Shown in pieces: positions 15,766-26,114 of a DNA stretch of 64,000 bases; position 1 is the stretch's first letter; each line of letters begins with the position of its first letter. A model generated the notes under the pieces. It saw only the letters and a program-made list of their open reading frames with translations, was not told the DNA's origin and ran no database searches. The DNA comes from an uncultured Bacillota bacterium (GTDB lineage: Bacteria; Bacillota; Clostridia; Oscillospirales; Oscillospiraceae): NCBI GenBank assembly GCA_947649625.1, contig CANSSJ010000001.1, forward strand, positions 28,022 to 92,021, given 5' to 3'. Position numbers and translations under genes: made by a program.

Positions 15766-17835
15766 ATGAAATACAAGCAGTGGCAGGTGGCCGCTCCCTG
15801 TCCGGAGGGCCAGCAGGCGCTGGAAGGGCTGGGGCTGCCACCCCTGCTGGCCGGACTGCTGGCCGCCCGGGGGATGGTGGAGCCGGAGGAGGTCCGGCGG
15901 CTGCTCACGCCGGGGGCGGAGCCCATCCCCGACCCCATGCTACTCAAGGATATGGACCGGGCGGCGGCCCGGGTGCGGCGAGCTCTGGAGAAGGGGGAAC
16001 TGATTGCCGTCTATGGCGACTACGACGTGGATGGCATCACCTCCACCTGCCTGCTGACCCAGTTTCTCACCGCCCGGGGCGGGCGGGTGATCCCCTATAT
16101 CCCCAGCCGTCTGGGGGAGGGCTACGGCCTGAACCCGGAGGCGGTGGCCGCCCTGGCTGAGCAGGGGGTGGCCCTGATTATCACGGTAGACTGCGGCATC
16201 ACCGCCGTGGAGGAGACCGCTCTGGCGGCCGGACTGGGCATCGACGTGGCCATCACCGACCACCACGCCTGCAAGGCGGAGCTGCCTCCTGCCGCCGCGG
16301 TGGTGGACCCCCACCGGCCCGACTGCCCCTACCCCTTCAAGGGGCTGGCCGGGGTGGGGGTGGCCCTGATGCTGGCCCTGGCGGTGGCCGGGCCGGCGGA
16401 GGCCCCGGCGGTGTTTGACGAGTTCTGTGATCTGGCCGCTGTGGGCACGGTGGCCGACGTGATGCCCATGACGGGGGCCAACCGGGCCATTGTCAGCCTG
16501 GGGCTGAAGCGGCTGGACCCGCCCCGGCGGGTGGGGCTGGCCGCCCTGCTCCGGTGTGCCGGGCTGGCGGACAAGCCGGCCACCTCGGTCTCGGTGGGCT
16601 ACACCCTGGCTCCCCGGATCAACGCCTCGGGCCGGATGGGCCGGGCGGAAGTGGCGGTGGAACTCTTCCTTACCAAGGACCCCGCCCGGGCGGAGGAGCT
16701 GGCCGTGCTGCTGTGCGAGCTGAACCGGGAGCGCCAGGGCATTGAGAGCGAGATCTTCCAGCAGTGTGTCCAGCGCCTGGAGGAGGCTCCCCAGCAGGAC
16801 GCCATCGTCCTGGCCGGGGACCGGTGGCACCAGGGGGTGGTGGGCATCGTGGCCTCCCGCCTGGCGGAGAAATACGCCTGCCCCTGTTTTATGATCTGCC
16901 TGGACGGCCAGCTTGGCAAGGGCTCCTGCCGTTCCTGGGGGGACATAAACCTCTTTGAGCTGCTATCCTCCTGCTCGGAGCTGCTGGAGAACTTCGGCGG
17001 CCACGCCCTGGCCGCCGGCTTCACCGTGAGGGAGGAGAACATTCCCGCCCTGGCCCGGGCCCTGCGCCGCCGGGTGGCGGAGGGCCGCCAGGGACGGGAC
17101 CTGCCCTCCGTCCTGGAGGTGGACATGGCGGTGGCCCCCCAGCATCTGACGGTGGAGGCGGTGGAAGCCCTGGACCTGCTGGAGCCCTGCGGCACGGGCA
17201 ATCCCCGGCCGGTGTTCCTGCTCCAGGGGGCCCAGGTCCACGCCATGTCCCAGGTGGGCCGGGGCCGGCACCTGAAGCTGCGGCTGGAGAGCCGGGGAGT
17301 TCCCCTGGACGCCATCTACTTCTCCAGCCAGGGGGCTGAGCTGGGTCTGACCCCCGGCTGCCGGGTGGATGTGGTCTTCTACCCCCAGATCAACGATTTC
17401 CGGGGGGTGCGCACTGTTCAGCTCCAGATCGTGGACCTGCGCCTGGCTCCCTCCCGGGCCCAGCTGGAGCGGGCTATCTATGAGAAGTACAGCCGGGGGG
17501 AGGACCTTACCACCGAGGAGGCCCGGTTTCTTCTGCCCGAACGCCGTGACTTTGTAGGGCTGTACCGCTGGCTGGAGCGGCAGTCCACCGGCTGCACCGT
17601 GGTGGAGGATACCCCCGCCCGCATCGCCCGGGCGGTCTCCCGGGCCACCCGCCAGAAGGAGGTGCCCGCCCGCACCATGCTCTGCCTGGAGGTCCTGGAG
17701 GAGCGGGGCCTCATCGACCTTACCCGCCGCACCGACCGCATTCAGATCACCCTGCGCCATGTGGAGCATAAGGTGGATCTGGAGGCGTCGGATATCATCC
17801 GGCGGCTGCGCCGGATTTTGGAGGGTGGATTGTAG
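15766..17835 (+). CDS. recJ: Single-stranded-DNA-specific exonuclease RecJ
   Basis: 689 aa from ATG 15766 (GGGAGGTGG at 15751). The DHH phosphoesterase motifs are visible: YGDYDVDGITS, TVDCG, ITDHHAC, the DHHA1 domain (VGIVASRLAEKY, FGGHALAAGFTV) and a C-terminal OB-like domain. It degrades single-stranded DNA 5' to 3' in recombination and mismatch repair, in the cytosol, with Mn2+/Mg2+. It is the first gene of a long plus-strand housekeeping run. The stop codon TAG is the edge of a palindromic repeat. Confidence 0.95.
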   Translation: MKYKQWQVAAPCPEGQQALEGLGLPPLLAGLLAARGMVEPEEVRRLLTPGAEPIPDPMLLKDMDRAAARVRRALEKGELIAVYGDYDVDGITSTCLLTQFLTARGGRVIPYIPSRLGEGYGLNPEAVAALAEQGVALIITVDCGITAVEETALAAGLGIDVAITDHHACKAELPPAAAVVDPHRPDCPYPFKGLAGVGVALMLALAVAGPAEAPAVFDEFCDLAAVGTVADVMPMTGANRAIVSLGLKRLDPPRRVGLAALLRCAGLADKPATSVSVGYTLAPRINASGRMGRAEVAVELFLTKDPARAEELAVLLCELNRERQGIESEIFQQCVQRLEEAPQQDAIVLAGDRWHQGVVGIVASRLAEKYACPCFMICLDGQLGKGSCRSWGDINLFELLSSCSELLENFGGHALAAGFTVREENIPALARALRRRVAEGRQGRDLPSVLEVDMAVAPQHLTVEAVEALDLLEPCGTGNPRPVFLLQGAQVHAMSQVGRGRHLKLRLESRGVPLDAIYFSSQGAELGLTPGCRVDVVFYPQINDFRGVRTVQLQIVDLRLAPSRAQLERAIYEKYSRGEDLTTEEARFLLPERRDFVGLYRWLERQSTGCTVVEDTPARIARAVSRATRQKEVPARTMLCLEVLEERGLIDLTRRTDRIQITLRHVEHKVDLEASDIIRRLRRILEGGL

Positions 17836-17914
17836 GGGCCGGCGCCCTCGCCGGCCCGCCCTCTACAACCTGTCCGGCATTGAAATCAGGCCGCCGAGGG
17901 CGGCCGCCCCTACG
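17831..17914. repeat. GTAGGGG...CCCCTAC palindromic repeat between recJ and relA
   Basis: Begins TGTAGGGGCC and ends GGCCGCCCCTACGG, with an internal GGCGCCCTCGCCGGCC stem. Its left edge provides the recJ stop codon. One of a family repeated through the window. Confidence 0.7.
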
Positions 17915-17941
17915 GAACATACCCGAAACCGAGGTGATAAC

Positions 17942-20179
17942 ATGGACCCCATTTTAGAGAGCTACCACGCCCTGGAAAAAAAGGTGCTGGCATACACCCC
18001 CAATCTGGACACGAAGGTGCTCTTTGACGCCTTTACCTACGCCGACACCGCCCACCACGGCCAGCTGCGCAAGAGCGGCGAGCCCTATATCATCCACCCC
18101 ATCGCCGTGGCGGAGATTGTGGCCGACCTGGAGCTGGACATCGACAGCGTGGTGGCCGCCCTGCTCCACGACTGCATCGAGGACACCGCCTCCACCCACG
18201 AGGAGATCGCCAAGAAGTTCAACCCCACGGTGGCCGAGCTGGTGGAGGGGGTCACCAAGCTGACCAAGATGCAGTTTGTCACCAAGGAAGAGGAGCAGAT
18301 GGAGAATCTGCGCAAGATGCTCATGGCCATGAGCCGGGACATCCGGGTGATCCTCATCAAGGTGTGCGACCGGCTGCACAACATGCGCACCATGGAGTAC
18401 CAGTCCCCCCGGAAGCAGCGGGAGAAAAGTTTGGAGACCATGGAGATCTACGCCCCCATCGCCCACCGGTTAGGCATGCAGAAGATCAAGTGGGAGCTGG
18501 AGGACCTGGCCCTGCGCTATCTGGACCCGGTGGGCTATAAGGAGATCGAGGAGGAGCTGATCGAGCGCTCCTCCACCCACGAGGAGTTTCTGGCAGGCAT
18601 CCAGCAGCGCATCGAGCGGCGGCTGGATCAGGAGGGCCTTCACTGTACCATCCAGGGCCGGGTGAAGCACATCTACTCCATCTACCGGAAGATGTTCGCC
18701 CAGAACAAGACCCTGGACGAGATCTTCGATCTGTACGCCTTCCGGGTGATCGTCAGCGACATCCCCGAGTGCTACAACGTGCTGGGCTGCATCCACGACA
18801 TGTTCAAGCCGGTGCTGGGCCGGTTCAAGGACTATATCGGCACCCCCAAGCCCAACATGTACCAGTCCCTCCACACCACCGTCATCGGCCGGGAGGGCAT
18901 CCCCTTCGAGGTGCAGATCCGCACCTGGGAGATGCACCAGACCGCCGAGTACGGCATCGCCGCCCACTGGAAGTATAAGCAGGGGATGGCCAATAAGAAG
19001 CTGGGCACCGAGCAGGAGTTCGAGTGGGTGCGCAAGCTGCTGGAGGGCCAGCAGGACACCGACGCCGAGGAGTTCGTCTCCACCCTGAAGGTGGACCTCT
19101 TCGCTGACGAGGTCTTTGTCTTCACCCCCAACGGGGACGTGAAGAGCCTGCCCCAGGGGGCCACCCCCATCGACTTCGCCTACAACATCCACTCCGCCGT
19201 GGGCAATACCATGGTGGGGGCCCGGGTGAACGGCCGGATGGTGCCCTACGACTACACTCTGTCCAACGGCGACATTGTGGAGGTGCTCACCTCCAAATCC
19301 GCCAAGGGACCCAGCCGGGACTGGCTGGCCCTGTGCAAGTCCAACGAGGCCCGGAACAAGATCCGCCAGTGGTTCAAGAAGGAGCGGCGGGAAGAGAACA
19401 TCGTCACCGGCCGGGCGGCCTTCGAGTCGGAGCTGAAGCACGCCAAGATGACCCTGGCCTCCATCACCTCCGAGGAGGTGCTCCCCCACATTCTCCACAA
19501 GCTGCGCTGCGGCACCCTGGATGAGCTGTACGCCGCCATCGGCTACGGGGGCACCACCGCCGCCAAGTCGGTGGCCCGCATCCGGGACGAGATGCAGCGG
19601 CTGGGCCGGCTCCAGGCGGAGAAGGCCGCCGCCGCCGCCCGCACCACCGCCGAGAGCGTCATCATGCCGGGCAACGCCGCCGCCTCTGACACCCATGGGC
19701 CCGCCAGACCCCGCCACTCCGACACCGGCATCATCGTGGAGGGGCTGGGCAACTGTCTGGTGAAGTTCGCCAAGTGCTGCACCCCCGTCCCCGGCGACCC
19801 GGTGGTGGGCTTCATCACCCGGGGCTACGGAGTGTCCGTCCACCGGGCCGACTGCCCTAACGTCCAGCCCGACAAGCGCAAGCCCGAGGAGGAGGCCCGG
19901 TGGGTCAAGGTGTCCTGGGTGGAGAGCAAGCTGCCCAACTACAAGACCTCCCTGGAGCTGTCCGCCAAGGACCGGGACAACCTCACTTTGGACGTGGCTA
20001 TGGCCCTGTCCACCGCCAAGGTGAAGGTGTCCGCCCTGTCCGCCCGCTCCATGCCAGACGGCCACGCCACCATCTCTATCGTGGTGGAGGTGAAGGACAA
20101 GAGCGAGCTGGAGGGGGTCATCAACAAGCTGAACAACATCCAGGGCGTGTACCACGTGGCGCGGGCCGCGGGGAAATAG
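17942..20179 (+). CDS. relA: Bifunctional (p)ppGpp synthetase/hydrolase RelA/SpoT (Rel)
   Basis: 745 aa from ATG 17942 (GAGGTGAT upstream). The HD hydrolase domain has HDCIEDT near residue 76. The synthetase domain follows (YRKMFAQNKTLDEIFDLYAF, and RFKDYIGTPKPNMYQSLHTT). Then come a TGS domain (FTPNGDVKSLPQGATPIDFAY), a zinc-finger region (FAKCCTPVPGD) and a C-terminal ACT domain. It makes and degrades the alarmone (p)ppGpp in response to amino acid starvation at the ribosome. The recJ-relA-dtd-MBL-hemZ order is typical of Clostridia. Confidence 0.97.
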   Translation: MDPILESYHALEKKVLAYTPNLDTKVLFDAFTYADTAHHGQLRKSGEPYIIHPIAVAEIVADLELDIDSVVAALLHDCIEDTASTHEEIAKKFNPTVAELVEGVTKLTKMQFVTKEEEQMENLRKMLMAMSRDIRVILIKVCDRLHNMRTMEYQSPRKQREKSLETMEIYAPIAHRLGMQKIKWELEDLALRYLDPVGYKEIEEELIERSSTHEEFLAGIQQRIERRLDQEGLHCTIQGRVKHIYSIYRKMFAQNKTLDEIFDLYAFRVIVSDIPECYNVLGCIHDMFKPVLGRFKDYIGTPKPNMYQSLHTTVIGREGIPFEVQIRTWEMHQTAEYGIAAHWKYKQGMANKKLGTEQEFEWVRKLLEGQQDTDAEEFVSTLKVDLFADEVFVFTPNGDVKSLPQGATPIDFAYNIHSAVGNTMVGARVNGRMVPYDYTLSNGDIVEVLTSKSAKGPSRDWLALCKSNEARNKIRQWFKKERREENIVTGRAAFESELKHAKMTLASITSEEVLPHILHKLRCGTLDELYAAIGYGGTTAAKSVARIRDEMQRLGRLQAEKAAAAARTTAESVIMPGNAAASDTHGPARPRHSDTGIIVEGLGNCLVKFAKCCTPVPGDPVVGFITRGYGVSVHRADCPNVQPDKRKPEEEARWVKVSWVESKLPNYKTSLELSAKDRDNLTLDVAMALSTAKVKVSALSARSMPDGHATISIVVEVKDKSELEGVINKLNNIQGVYHVARAAGK

Positions 20180-20197
20180 AGAAAAGGACGTGATTCC

Positions 20198-20641
20198 ATG
20201 CGCGCAGTCGTCACACGGGTCAACTCCGCCTCTGTCACCATCGGCGGCAAGGTGGAAGGGGCCATTGAAAAGGGCTTTCTGGTCCTGCTGGGGGTGGGCC
20301 CGGAGGACACGGAGGCCGTTTGCGACAAGCTGGCGGAAAAAATCTGCAACCTGCGGATATTTGAGGACGAAAATGAAAAAATGAACCTGAACCTGGAGCA
20401 GGTGGGGGGTGCGCTGCTGGTGGTGTCCCAGTTCACCCTGTACGCCGACACCTCCTCCCGCCGCCCCGGCTTTTCCCACGCCGCCAAGCCTGACCTGGCC
20501 ATCCCCCTGTACGAGCGCTTTATGGACCAGTGCCGGGCCCGGGGCTTTACTGTGGAGCACGGCCGGTTCGGGGCGGATATGCAGGTGGCCTCGGTGAACG
20601 ACGGGCCGGTGACCATTTTGTTTGATACGGATAAACCGTAG
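20198..20641 (+). CDS. dtd: D-aminoacyl-tRNA deacylase
   Basis: 147 aa, the usual length. Family motifs: MRAVVTRV at the N-terminus, [10 protein letters not shown] holding the catalytic Thr, and a [19 protein letters not shown]-terminal block corresponding to the Gly-cis-Pro motif region. It hydrolyses D-amino acids, and glycine mischarged on tRNA-Ala, in the cytosol. It is 18 bases after relA and co-transcribed. Its TAG stop is supplied by the following repeat. Confidence 0.95.
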   Translation: MRAVVTRVNSASVTIGGKVEGAIEKGFLVLLGVGPEDTEAVCDKLAEKICNLRIFEDENEKMNLNLEQVGGALLVVSQFTLYADTSSRRPGFSHAAKPDLAIPLYERFMDQCRARGFTVEHGRFGADMQVASVNDGPVTILFDTDKP

Positions 20642-20702
20642 GGCGTGACCACCGGGCACGCCGTCCCAATGGAAAACGGCGCGCCGAGTCGTCGCGCCCT
20701 AC
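20638..20702. repeat. GTAGGGCG...CGCCCTAC palindromic repeat after dtd
   Basis: Inverted arms GTAGGGCGTGACCACCGGGC and the complementary-type GAGTCGTCGCGCCCTAC. The left edge contains the TAG stop of dtd. Confidence 0.7.
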
Positions 20703-20719
20703 ATACAAGGAGGCCTCAT

Positions 20720-21133
20720 ATGCTGTTTTTCAAGAAAAAGAAAGACCCCGGCCAGCCCCGTCCGGACTGGCCCTGGGCGCTGACCATCGGTCCCAGCCGG
20801 CCCAGGACCACGCTGTCCTGGGGGGACATCCAAAAAGCCCTGGAGGGACTCATCCCCGATGGAGACAGCTTTGTCATCCTGGAGCAGAAGGACCCCAGGG
20901 ACCCGAAAAAATACTGGTATGTCCAGAGCGCCATCGCCACCGCGGGCCCCCACCAGGGGGAGTACACCGTGGGCTATGGCTGGTCCGGGGAGAAGCGGGC
21001 CGAGATGTGGGAGAGGATGGTCTCCACTGTGGGGGCGGTCATCCCCTACTTTGAAAAGGCCTGGAACTGCAAGCCGGTGGACCTGGCCGGCTTTGAGGAC
21101 CGGTCCGACTGGCTGCCGGTGAATAACAAGTGA
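20720..21133 (+). CDS. Hypothetical protein
   Basis: 137 aa from ATG 20720, 6 bases after AAGGAGG; the longer frame to 20645 is repeat-derived and rejected. A Lys-rich start (LFFKKKKD) is followed by a soluble alpha/beta-looking body rich in Trp and Gly, with motifs such as WGDIQKALEGL and GYGWSGEKRAEMWERM. No membrane segment and no family recognised. It sits in the relA-dtd-hemZ operon. Confidence 0.65.
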   Translation: MLFFKKKKDPGQPRPDWPWALTIGPSRPRTTLSWGDIQKALEGLIPDGDSFVILEQKDPRDPKKYWYVQSAIATAGPHQGEYTVGYGWSGEKRAEMWERMVSTVGAVIPYFEKAWNCKPVDLAGFEDRSDWLPVNNK

Positions 21134-21146
21134 GGAGGACACGCCA

Positions 21147-21758
21147 TTGAAAATCAAATCCATGCAGGTAGGCGAGCTGGCCACCAACTGCTATATTCTC
21201 GTTGACGAGACCGAGAAGAAAGCCGCCGTCATCGACCCCGGCGACGAGGCGGACCGCATCCTGGCCGAGCTGAACAAGCTGGACGCCCAGGTGGAGTATA
21301 TCCTGCTGACCCACGGCCATTTCGACCATATCGGCGCGGTGGTCCAGCTCCACCAGGCCCTGCCCCAGACGAAGGTTTACCTCCACAGGGCGGACTCCAG
21401 GGGCACCGGCTTCCACGTGGTCCCCCTGGCCGACCAGGTGGCCGACCTGCTGTACTACGACGACGGGGACACCCTGATCCTGGGCTCCCTGACCATCCAC
21501 GTGATCCACACCCCCGGCCACACCCCCGGCGGCGTGACCCTCCAGGTGGAGGACGTGCTCTTCACCGGCGACACCCTGTTTTACGGCTCCATGGGCCGCT
21601 CCGATTTTCCCGGGGGAAACACCGCGCAGCTCTTCGCCTCCCTGAAAAAGCTGGCCCAGCTGGAGGGGGACTACCAGGTGCTCCCCGGCCACGACATGAC
21701 CACCACCCTGGACCGGGAGCGCCGGAGCAACGTGTTCATGCTGGAAGCCCTGAAATAG
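21147..21758 (+). CDS. MBL-fold hydrolase (glyoxalase II-like)
   Basis: 203 aa from TTG 21147, preceded by GAGGAGG at the end of the previous gene. Zinc ligands: THGHFDHIG, HTPGHTPGG, FTGDTLFYGSMGRSDFPGG and LPGHD, the full set for a binuclear metallo-beta-lactamase-fold thioesterase-type hydrolase. This family commonly sits between dtd and hemZ in Clostridia. The physiological substrate is not defined; no glyoxalase I partner is nearby. Confidence 0.9.
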   Translation: MKIKSMQVGELATNCYILVDETEKKAAVIDPGDEADRILAELNKLDAQVEYILLTHGHFDHIGAVVQLHQALPQTKVYLHRADSRGTGFHVVPLADQVADLLYYDDGDTLILGSLTIHVIHTPGHTPGGVTLQVEDVLFTGDTLFYGSMGRSDFPGGNTAQLFASLKKLAQLEGDYQVLPGHDMTTTLDRERRSNVFMLEALK

Positions 21759-21762
21759 CGCC

Positions 21763-23253
21763 ATGAAGCTGGAGTTTCACGGCCGGGAGGAGCGGTATGC
21801 GGCGGAGCAAAGCCTTCTGAACCTTTTTCCCGGGGAGCTTCCGGTATACGCGCCCATCCAGCCAGAAGATGATACCTGGGCGAAGGTCACCTGTGAGGAG
21901 GAAAACGACTACCTCATCGTGATAGCGGACCTCTCCTGGCACGGGCAGACGGGAGTTTACTGCTATGGCGCGCCCCTCTCCGGCACCGAGTTCGAGCGGG
22001 AGCGGGAGCGGCGGCACGCCGTGATCTGCGCGCTCTATCTGGCCTATCGAGAGATGGGCGGCGGGCCGCTCCCCTGGGGTGCGCTGACGGGGGTGCGGCC
22101 GGTGAAGCTGCCCACCCGGGCCATTCTGGCGGGCGCCACCCCAAAACAGGCTCAAAGAGAGCTGGAGAAGGAATACTTTGTCTCCCCTGAGCGGGCCAGG
22201 CTGGCGGTGGACTGCGCCCAGGCCAGCGTAGAGGCCCAAAAATCCCTGGAAGAGGGGCAGGTCTCCCTCTATATCGGCATCCCCTTCTGCCCCACCCGCT
22301 GCGCCTACTGCTCCTTCGTCTCCGCTGACGTGGGCCGGACCCTCAAGCTGGTGGAGCCCTATGTGGAGGGCCTGCTCCGGGAGGTGGAGGAGACGGGCCG
22401 GGCGCTGAGGGAGCTGGGCCTGACCGTCCGCACCTTTTACATGGGGGGCGGCACCCCCACCACCCTGAGCGCGGAGCAGATGGACCGGCTGCTGTCCCGG
22501 TGCGAGGAGACCCTCCCCCTGGAGCGGTGTACCGAGTACACCGTGGAGGCCGGCCGGCCCGACACCATTACCCGGGAAAAGCTGGAGGTGCTGAAAGCCC
22601 ACCGCGTCGGCCGCATTTCCATCAACCCCCAGACGCTGGAACCCCATGTGCTGGAGGCCATCGGCCGCAGGCACACCCCCGGCGAGATCGGGGCGGCCTA
22701 TGAGCTGGCCCGGGCCGTCGGCTTTGCCTGCGTCAACATGGACCTGATCGCCGGCCTGCCCCAGGACACTTTCGAGGGCTTCCACCGCTCCCTGGAGGGG
22801 GTGCTGGACATGGGCCCGGAGAACGTCACTGTCCACACCCTGGCCCTGAAAAAGGGCTCCGCCCTTATGGAGCAGGAGGGCGCCCTCCCCTCTGGGGACG
22901 AGGTGGCCAAAATGCTGGATTTTTCCCGGGAACGCTTGACAGCACAGGGGTATATCCCCTATTATCTGTACCGGCAGAAATATATGTCCGGCTCACTGGA
23001 GAATGTGGGCTGGGCCCGGCCGGGCGCCGAAAACCTGTACAACATCGTCATGATGGAGGAGCTGCACACCGTGGTCTCCCTGGGAGCCGGGGGTGTGACC
23101 AAGCTCATCGGCGGCGGAAAGATCCTCCGCCTCACCAACCCAAAGTTCCCCCAGGACTACCTGTCCGGCCTGGACAGGGTGCTGGCCCAGAAGGCGGAGA
23201 TCGAAGCGTTTTTCGCATGTAGGGGCGGACATTGTCCGCCCGCGGGCGCATGA
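21763..23253 (+). CDS. hemZ: Radical SAM coproporphyrinogen oxidase-like protein HemZ
   Basis: 496 aa. An extra N-terminal domain of about 165 residues precedes the radical SAM core with CPTRCAYC (residues about 175-182), then YMGGGTPTTLSAEQM and EAGRPDTI, as in HemZ rather than HemN. It is predicted to use SAM and a [4Fe-4S] cluster. In anaerobes its exact role in tetrapyrrole or other metabolism is unsettled. The last 12 codons read through a palindromic repeat (from 23219), so the C-terminal tail is repeat-encoded. Confidence 0.9.
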   Translation: MKLEFHGREERYAAEQSLLNLFPGELPVYAPIQPEDDTWAKVTCEEENDYLIVIADLSWHGQTGVYCYGAPLSGTEFERERERRHAVICALYLAYREMGGGPLPWGALTGVRPVKLPTRAILAGATPKQAQRELEKEYFVSPERARLAVDCAQASVEAQKSLEEGQVSLYIGIPFCPTRCAYCSFVSADVGRTLKLVEPYVEGLLREVEETGRALRELGLTVRTFYMGGGTPTTLSAEQMDRLLSRCEETLPLERCTEYTVEAGRPDTITREKLEVLKAHRVGRISINPQTLEPHVLEAIGRRHTPGEIGAAYELARAVGFACVNMDLIAGLPQDTFEGFHRSLEGVLDMGPENVTVHTLALKKGSALMEQEGALPSGDEVAKMLDFSRERLTAQGYIPYYLYRQKYMSGSLENVGWARPGAENLYNIVMMEELHTVVSLGAGGVTKLIGGGKILRLTNPKFPQDYLSGLDRVLAQKAEIEAFFACRGGHCPPAGA

Positions 23254-23265
23254 TATGCGTCCCTG
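23219..23265. repeat. Palindromic repeat overlapping the hemZ 3' end
   Basis: GTAGGGGCGGACATTGTCCG stem followed by a second small stem (GCGCATGATATGCGTC). It encodes the hemZ C-terminus in one frame. Confidence 0.6.
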
Positions 23266-23297
23266 CAGAACCTCAACCAAGAGAGGAGCATAACCCT

Positions 23298-24236
23298 ATG
23301 GCCTACCAATTACAGGAGATCAACAGGCGCATCCGGACCGACGTGGCGGAATTCCTGGCCGAGTGCGATGAGGCCTATGCCCAGCGGGTGTCCCTGGCGG
23401 CGGACAAGATCCTGTCCAACCTGGAGCGCAGTCCCATCGTGCTGCTCTCCGGGCCCTCTGGTTCAGGCAAGACCACCACGGCCATGAAGATCGCCGAGGA
23501 GCTGCTCCGCCGGGGAGTGAACTCCCACGCGGTAGCCATGGACAACTACTTCCTCACCCAGGACCCGGAGACCGTCCCCCGCACTCCGGACGGGAGCGTC
23601 GATTACGAGTCCCCGCTGTGCCTGGACATGGATCTGCTCAGCGAGCATTTCACCGCCCTGAGCCGGGGGGAGTGGGTGCTGGTCCCCAAGTTTGAGTTTG
23701 CCCGGCAGATGCGCAACGACAGCCTGGGCACTCCCTTGAAGCTGGAGAAGAACGAGATCGCCATTTTCGAGGGCATCCACGCCCTGAACGACGACATCGC
23801 CGGCCGGCACCCTGAGGCCGCCAAGCTGTACATCTCCGCCCGGTCCAACATCAACGAGGGGGCGGTCCTGCGGTTCAAGGGCACCTGGATGCGGCTGACC
23901 CGCCGGGCGGTCCGGGACTACAGCTTCCGGGGCACCGGAGTGGCCCGGACCCTGGCCATGTGGGCCAACGTGCGCCGGGGGGAGAAGCTGTACATATCCC
24001 CCTTTAAAAACAGGGCGGATATTGTGTTCGACTCCTCCCTGCCCTACGAGGTGCCGGTGATGAAGAACTACGCCCTTCCCATTCTGAGGAGCGTCCCCGA
24101 GGACAACGAGCGCCACGACGAGATGCTCCAGCTGGTGGAGGCCTTCCAGCACTTTGAGGCCATCGACCCGGCGCTGGTGGCCAGAGACTCCCTCCTGCGG
24201 GAGTTTATCGGCGGCGGGAGCTATAAATACCACTGA
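23298..24236 (+). CDS. Uridine kinase-like nucleoside kinase
   Basis: 312 aa from ATG 23298 (GAGAGGAGC). P-loop GPSGSGKTTT lies near residue 50, followed by the phosphoribulokinase/uridine kinase pattern (AMDNYFLTQDPE, the D-x-x-S-P-x-C-L-D block, FEGIHALND). It is the nucleoside kinase family without the N-terminal TGS/threonyl-tRNA-synthetase-like domain seen in longer members. It probably phosphorylates a nucleoside with ATP or GTP in the cytosol. Confidence 0.88.
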   Translation: MAYQLQEINRRIRTDVAEFLAECDEAYAQRVSLAADKILSNLERSPIVLLSGPSGSGKTTTAMKIAEELLRRGVNSHAVAMDNYFLTQDPETVPRTPDGSVDYESPLCLDMDLLSEHFTALSRGEWVLVPKFEFARQMRNDSLGTPLKLEKNEIAIFEGIHALNDDIAGRHPEAAKLYISARSNINEGAVLRFKGTWMRLTRRAVRDYSFRGTGVARTLAMWANVRRGEKLYISPFKNRADIVFDSSLPYEVPVMKNYALPILRSVPEDNERHDEMLQLVEAFQHFEAIDPALVARDSLLREFIGGGSYKYH

Positions 24237-24259
24237 TCCTGAACACGGAGTGATGCCAA

Positions 24260-26107
24260 TTGCACTATCGACCCACATACGACTCCCGGGACACCCAATA
24301 TAAAACGCCCTACGGGGCGGCGGCCTCCGGGACGCAGGTACAGTTTACCCTCCGGCCGCCCCGGGCCGAAGGGTTCTCCCATGCCAGCATGACCGCCCGC
24401 TTTGAGAGCCGGCATGACGAGACGATCATTGTCAAAATGCCCTGGCAGGGCCATGACCTTGGCCAGGACCTGTTCTCTGTGGAGCTGGATACCACAGGCT
24501 ATGTGGGCCTGGTATGGTACTCCTTCCGGCTGGAGAAGCTGAACGGCGCGAAGCAGGACCTGGGGCCCTATCAGCTCACCGTCTACGACGGGACGGAGGA
24601 GGTCCCGGACTGGTTCGGCCAGGGGGCGACCTATCAGATCTTCCCCGACCGCTTCTGCCGCAGCCGCCTTCCCGAGCCGGAGGGCATGGTGGGAGGCCGG
24701 TGGGTCCATCAGAGCTGGGAGGAATTCCCCGATTACCGCCCCGACGGCCGGGGCGAGGTGCGCAACCGGGACTTTTTCGGCGGGGATTTCCAGGGCGTCA
24801 TTGACAAGCTGGACTATCTGAAAGGGCTGGGGGTGGAGACCCTCTACTTCAATCCTATCTTCGAGGCGGCGGAGAACCACCGTTACGGCACCGCCGACTA
24901 CGGCCGGGTGGACCCCATGCTGGGCACCAACGAGGATTTCTCCCGCCTGTGCGATGAAGCCCACCGCCGGGGCATGCGGGTGATGCTGGACGGGGTGTTC
25001 AACCACACCGGTTATGTCAGCCGCTACTTCAACGGCGACGGCTTTTACCCGGAGACGGGGGCCAGCCAGAGCCAGGACTCCCCCTACCGCCCCTGGTTCA
25101 ACTTTACCCAGTGGCCACAGAAGTATGAGAGCTGGTGGGGGATCTACTCCCTGCCCGCCGTCAACGAGAACGACCCCGGCTACCGGGAGTTCATCTTCGG
25201 CGGCGAGGACAGCGTGGTCCGCCGCTGGCTGCGGGCCGGGGCGGACGGCTGGCGGCTGGACGTGGCCGACGAGCTGCCCGACGACTTTGTGGCCGGTATC
25301 CACGCCGCCGCCCGGGCGGAGAAGCCGGCCGCCGTGATTATCGGCGAGGTGTGGGAGGACGGCTCCACCAAGGTGGCCTACGGCGTGCGCCGCAGGCATA
25401 TCCTGGGGGGCCACTGCGACGGATTGATGAACTACCCCCTGCGCTCCGCTATTCTGTCCTACTTTCAGGGGAGCGGGGCGGAGGCTTTTGTAGAGGGCAT
25501 GGAGACCATCCGGGAGAACTATCCCCCCTTTGCCTTCTACTCCGCCATGAACTCGCTGGACACCCACGACACCCCCCGTATTCTCACCCTGTTGGGGGCG
25601 GGGGGCGAGTACCGGGACCAGAGCAAGGAGTGGCGGGCTCAGTTCCGGCTCTCGTCCAGGCAGCGCGGCCGGGGCCGGGAGCTGCTGAAGGCCGCCGCCC
25701 TGCTGCTGTTCTGTTTCCCCGGCTCCCCCACGGTGTACTACGGGGACGAGGCGGGCATGGAGGGCTTTGAGGACCCCTTCAACCGCCAGACCTACCCCTG
25801 GGGCCATGAGGACGGAGAGCTGCTGGAGTGGTACCGTGCCCTGGGGCGGCTGCGCCGGCGCAGCCAGGCCCTGCGCCGGGGCTCCATCCGCTACGTTCTG
25901 GGCAGGGGGCACCTGCTGGCCTTTCTCCGAGAGACGGATGAAGAGAGGCTTCTGTGCGCCTTCAACGCCGGGGACGAGGAGCGGGCCTTCTCCTTTGACG
26001 GGGGGCAGCTCCGCCCCGTTTTAGGCCAGCCCCAGTTCTCTCAGCGGGACGGGCTGTATACCATTGTGCTGCCGCCCCGCTCCGGCGCGGTATTTGCCGT
26101 GAAATAA
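24260..26107 (+). CDS. Glycoside hydrolase family 13 (cyclomaltodextrinase/neopullulanase-like)
   Basis: 615 aa from TTG 24260, with GGAGTGAT upstream. An N-terminal beta-sandwich starch-binding-like domain (residues 1-115) precedes the (beta/alpha)8 barrel. The four GH13 regions are present: [15 protein letters not shown] (nucleophile Asp), GEVWED (acid Glu) and DTHDTPR. A C-terminal beta domain follows. No signal peptide, so it should hydrolyse imported maltooligosaccharides or cyclodextrins in the cytosol. No sugar transporter is adjacent. Confidence 0.93.
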   Translation: MHYRPTYDSRDTQYKTPYGAAASGTQVQFTLRPPRAEGFSHASMTARFESRHDETIIVKMPWQGHDLGQDLFSVELDTTGYVGLVWYSFRLEKLNGAKQDLGPYQLTVYDGTEEVPDWFGQGATYQIFPDRFCRSRLPEPEGMVGGRWVHQSWEEFPDYRPDGRGEVRNRDFFGGDFQGVIDKLDYLKGLGVETLYFNPIFEAAENHRYGTADYGRVDPMLGTNEDFSRLCDEAHRRGMRVMLDGVFNHTGYVSRYFNGDGFYPETGASQSQDSPYRPWFNFTQWPQKYESWWGIYSLPAVNENDPGYREFIFGGEDSVVRRWLRAGADGWRLDVADELPDDFVAGIHAAARAEKPAAVIIGEVWEDGSTKVAYGVRRRHILGGHCDGLMNYPLRSAILSYFQGSGAEAFVEGMETIRENYPPFAFYSAMNSLDTHDTPRILTLLGAGGEYRDQSKEWRAQFRLSSRQRGRGRELLKAAALLLFCFPGSPTVYYGDEAGMEGFEDPFNRQTYPWGHEDGELLEWYRALGRLRRRSQALRRGSIRYVLGRGHLLAFLRETDEERLLCAFNAGDEERAFSFDGGQLRPVLGQPQFSQRDGLYTIVLPPRSGAVFAVK

Positions 26108-26114
26108 ATATTGC

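Noticed and set aside
18470-20659. 729-codon open frame on the minus strand opposite relA and dtd
   Set aside because: Composition is typical of antisense frames in GC-rich genes and it runs across two well-supported genes.
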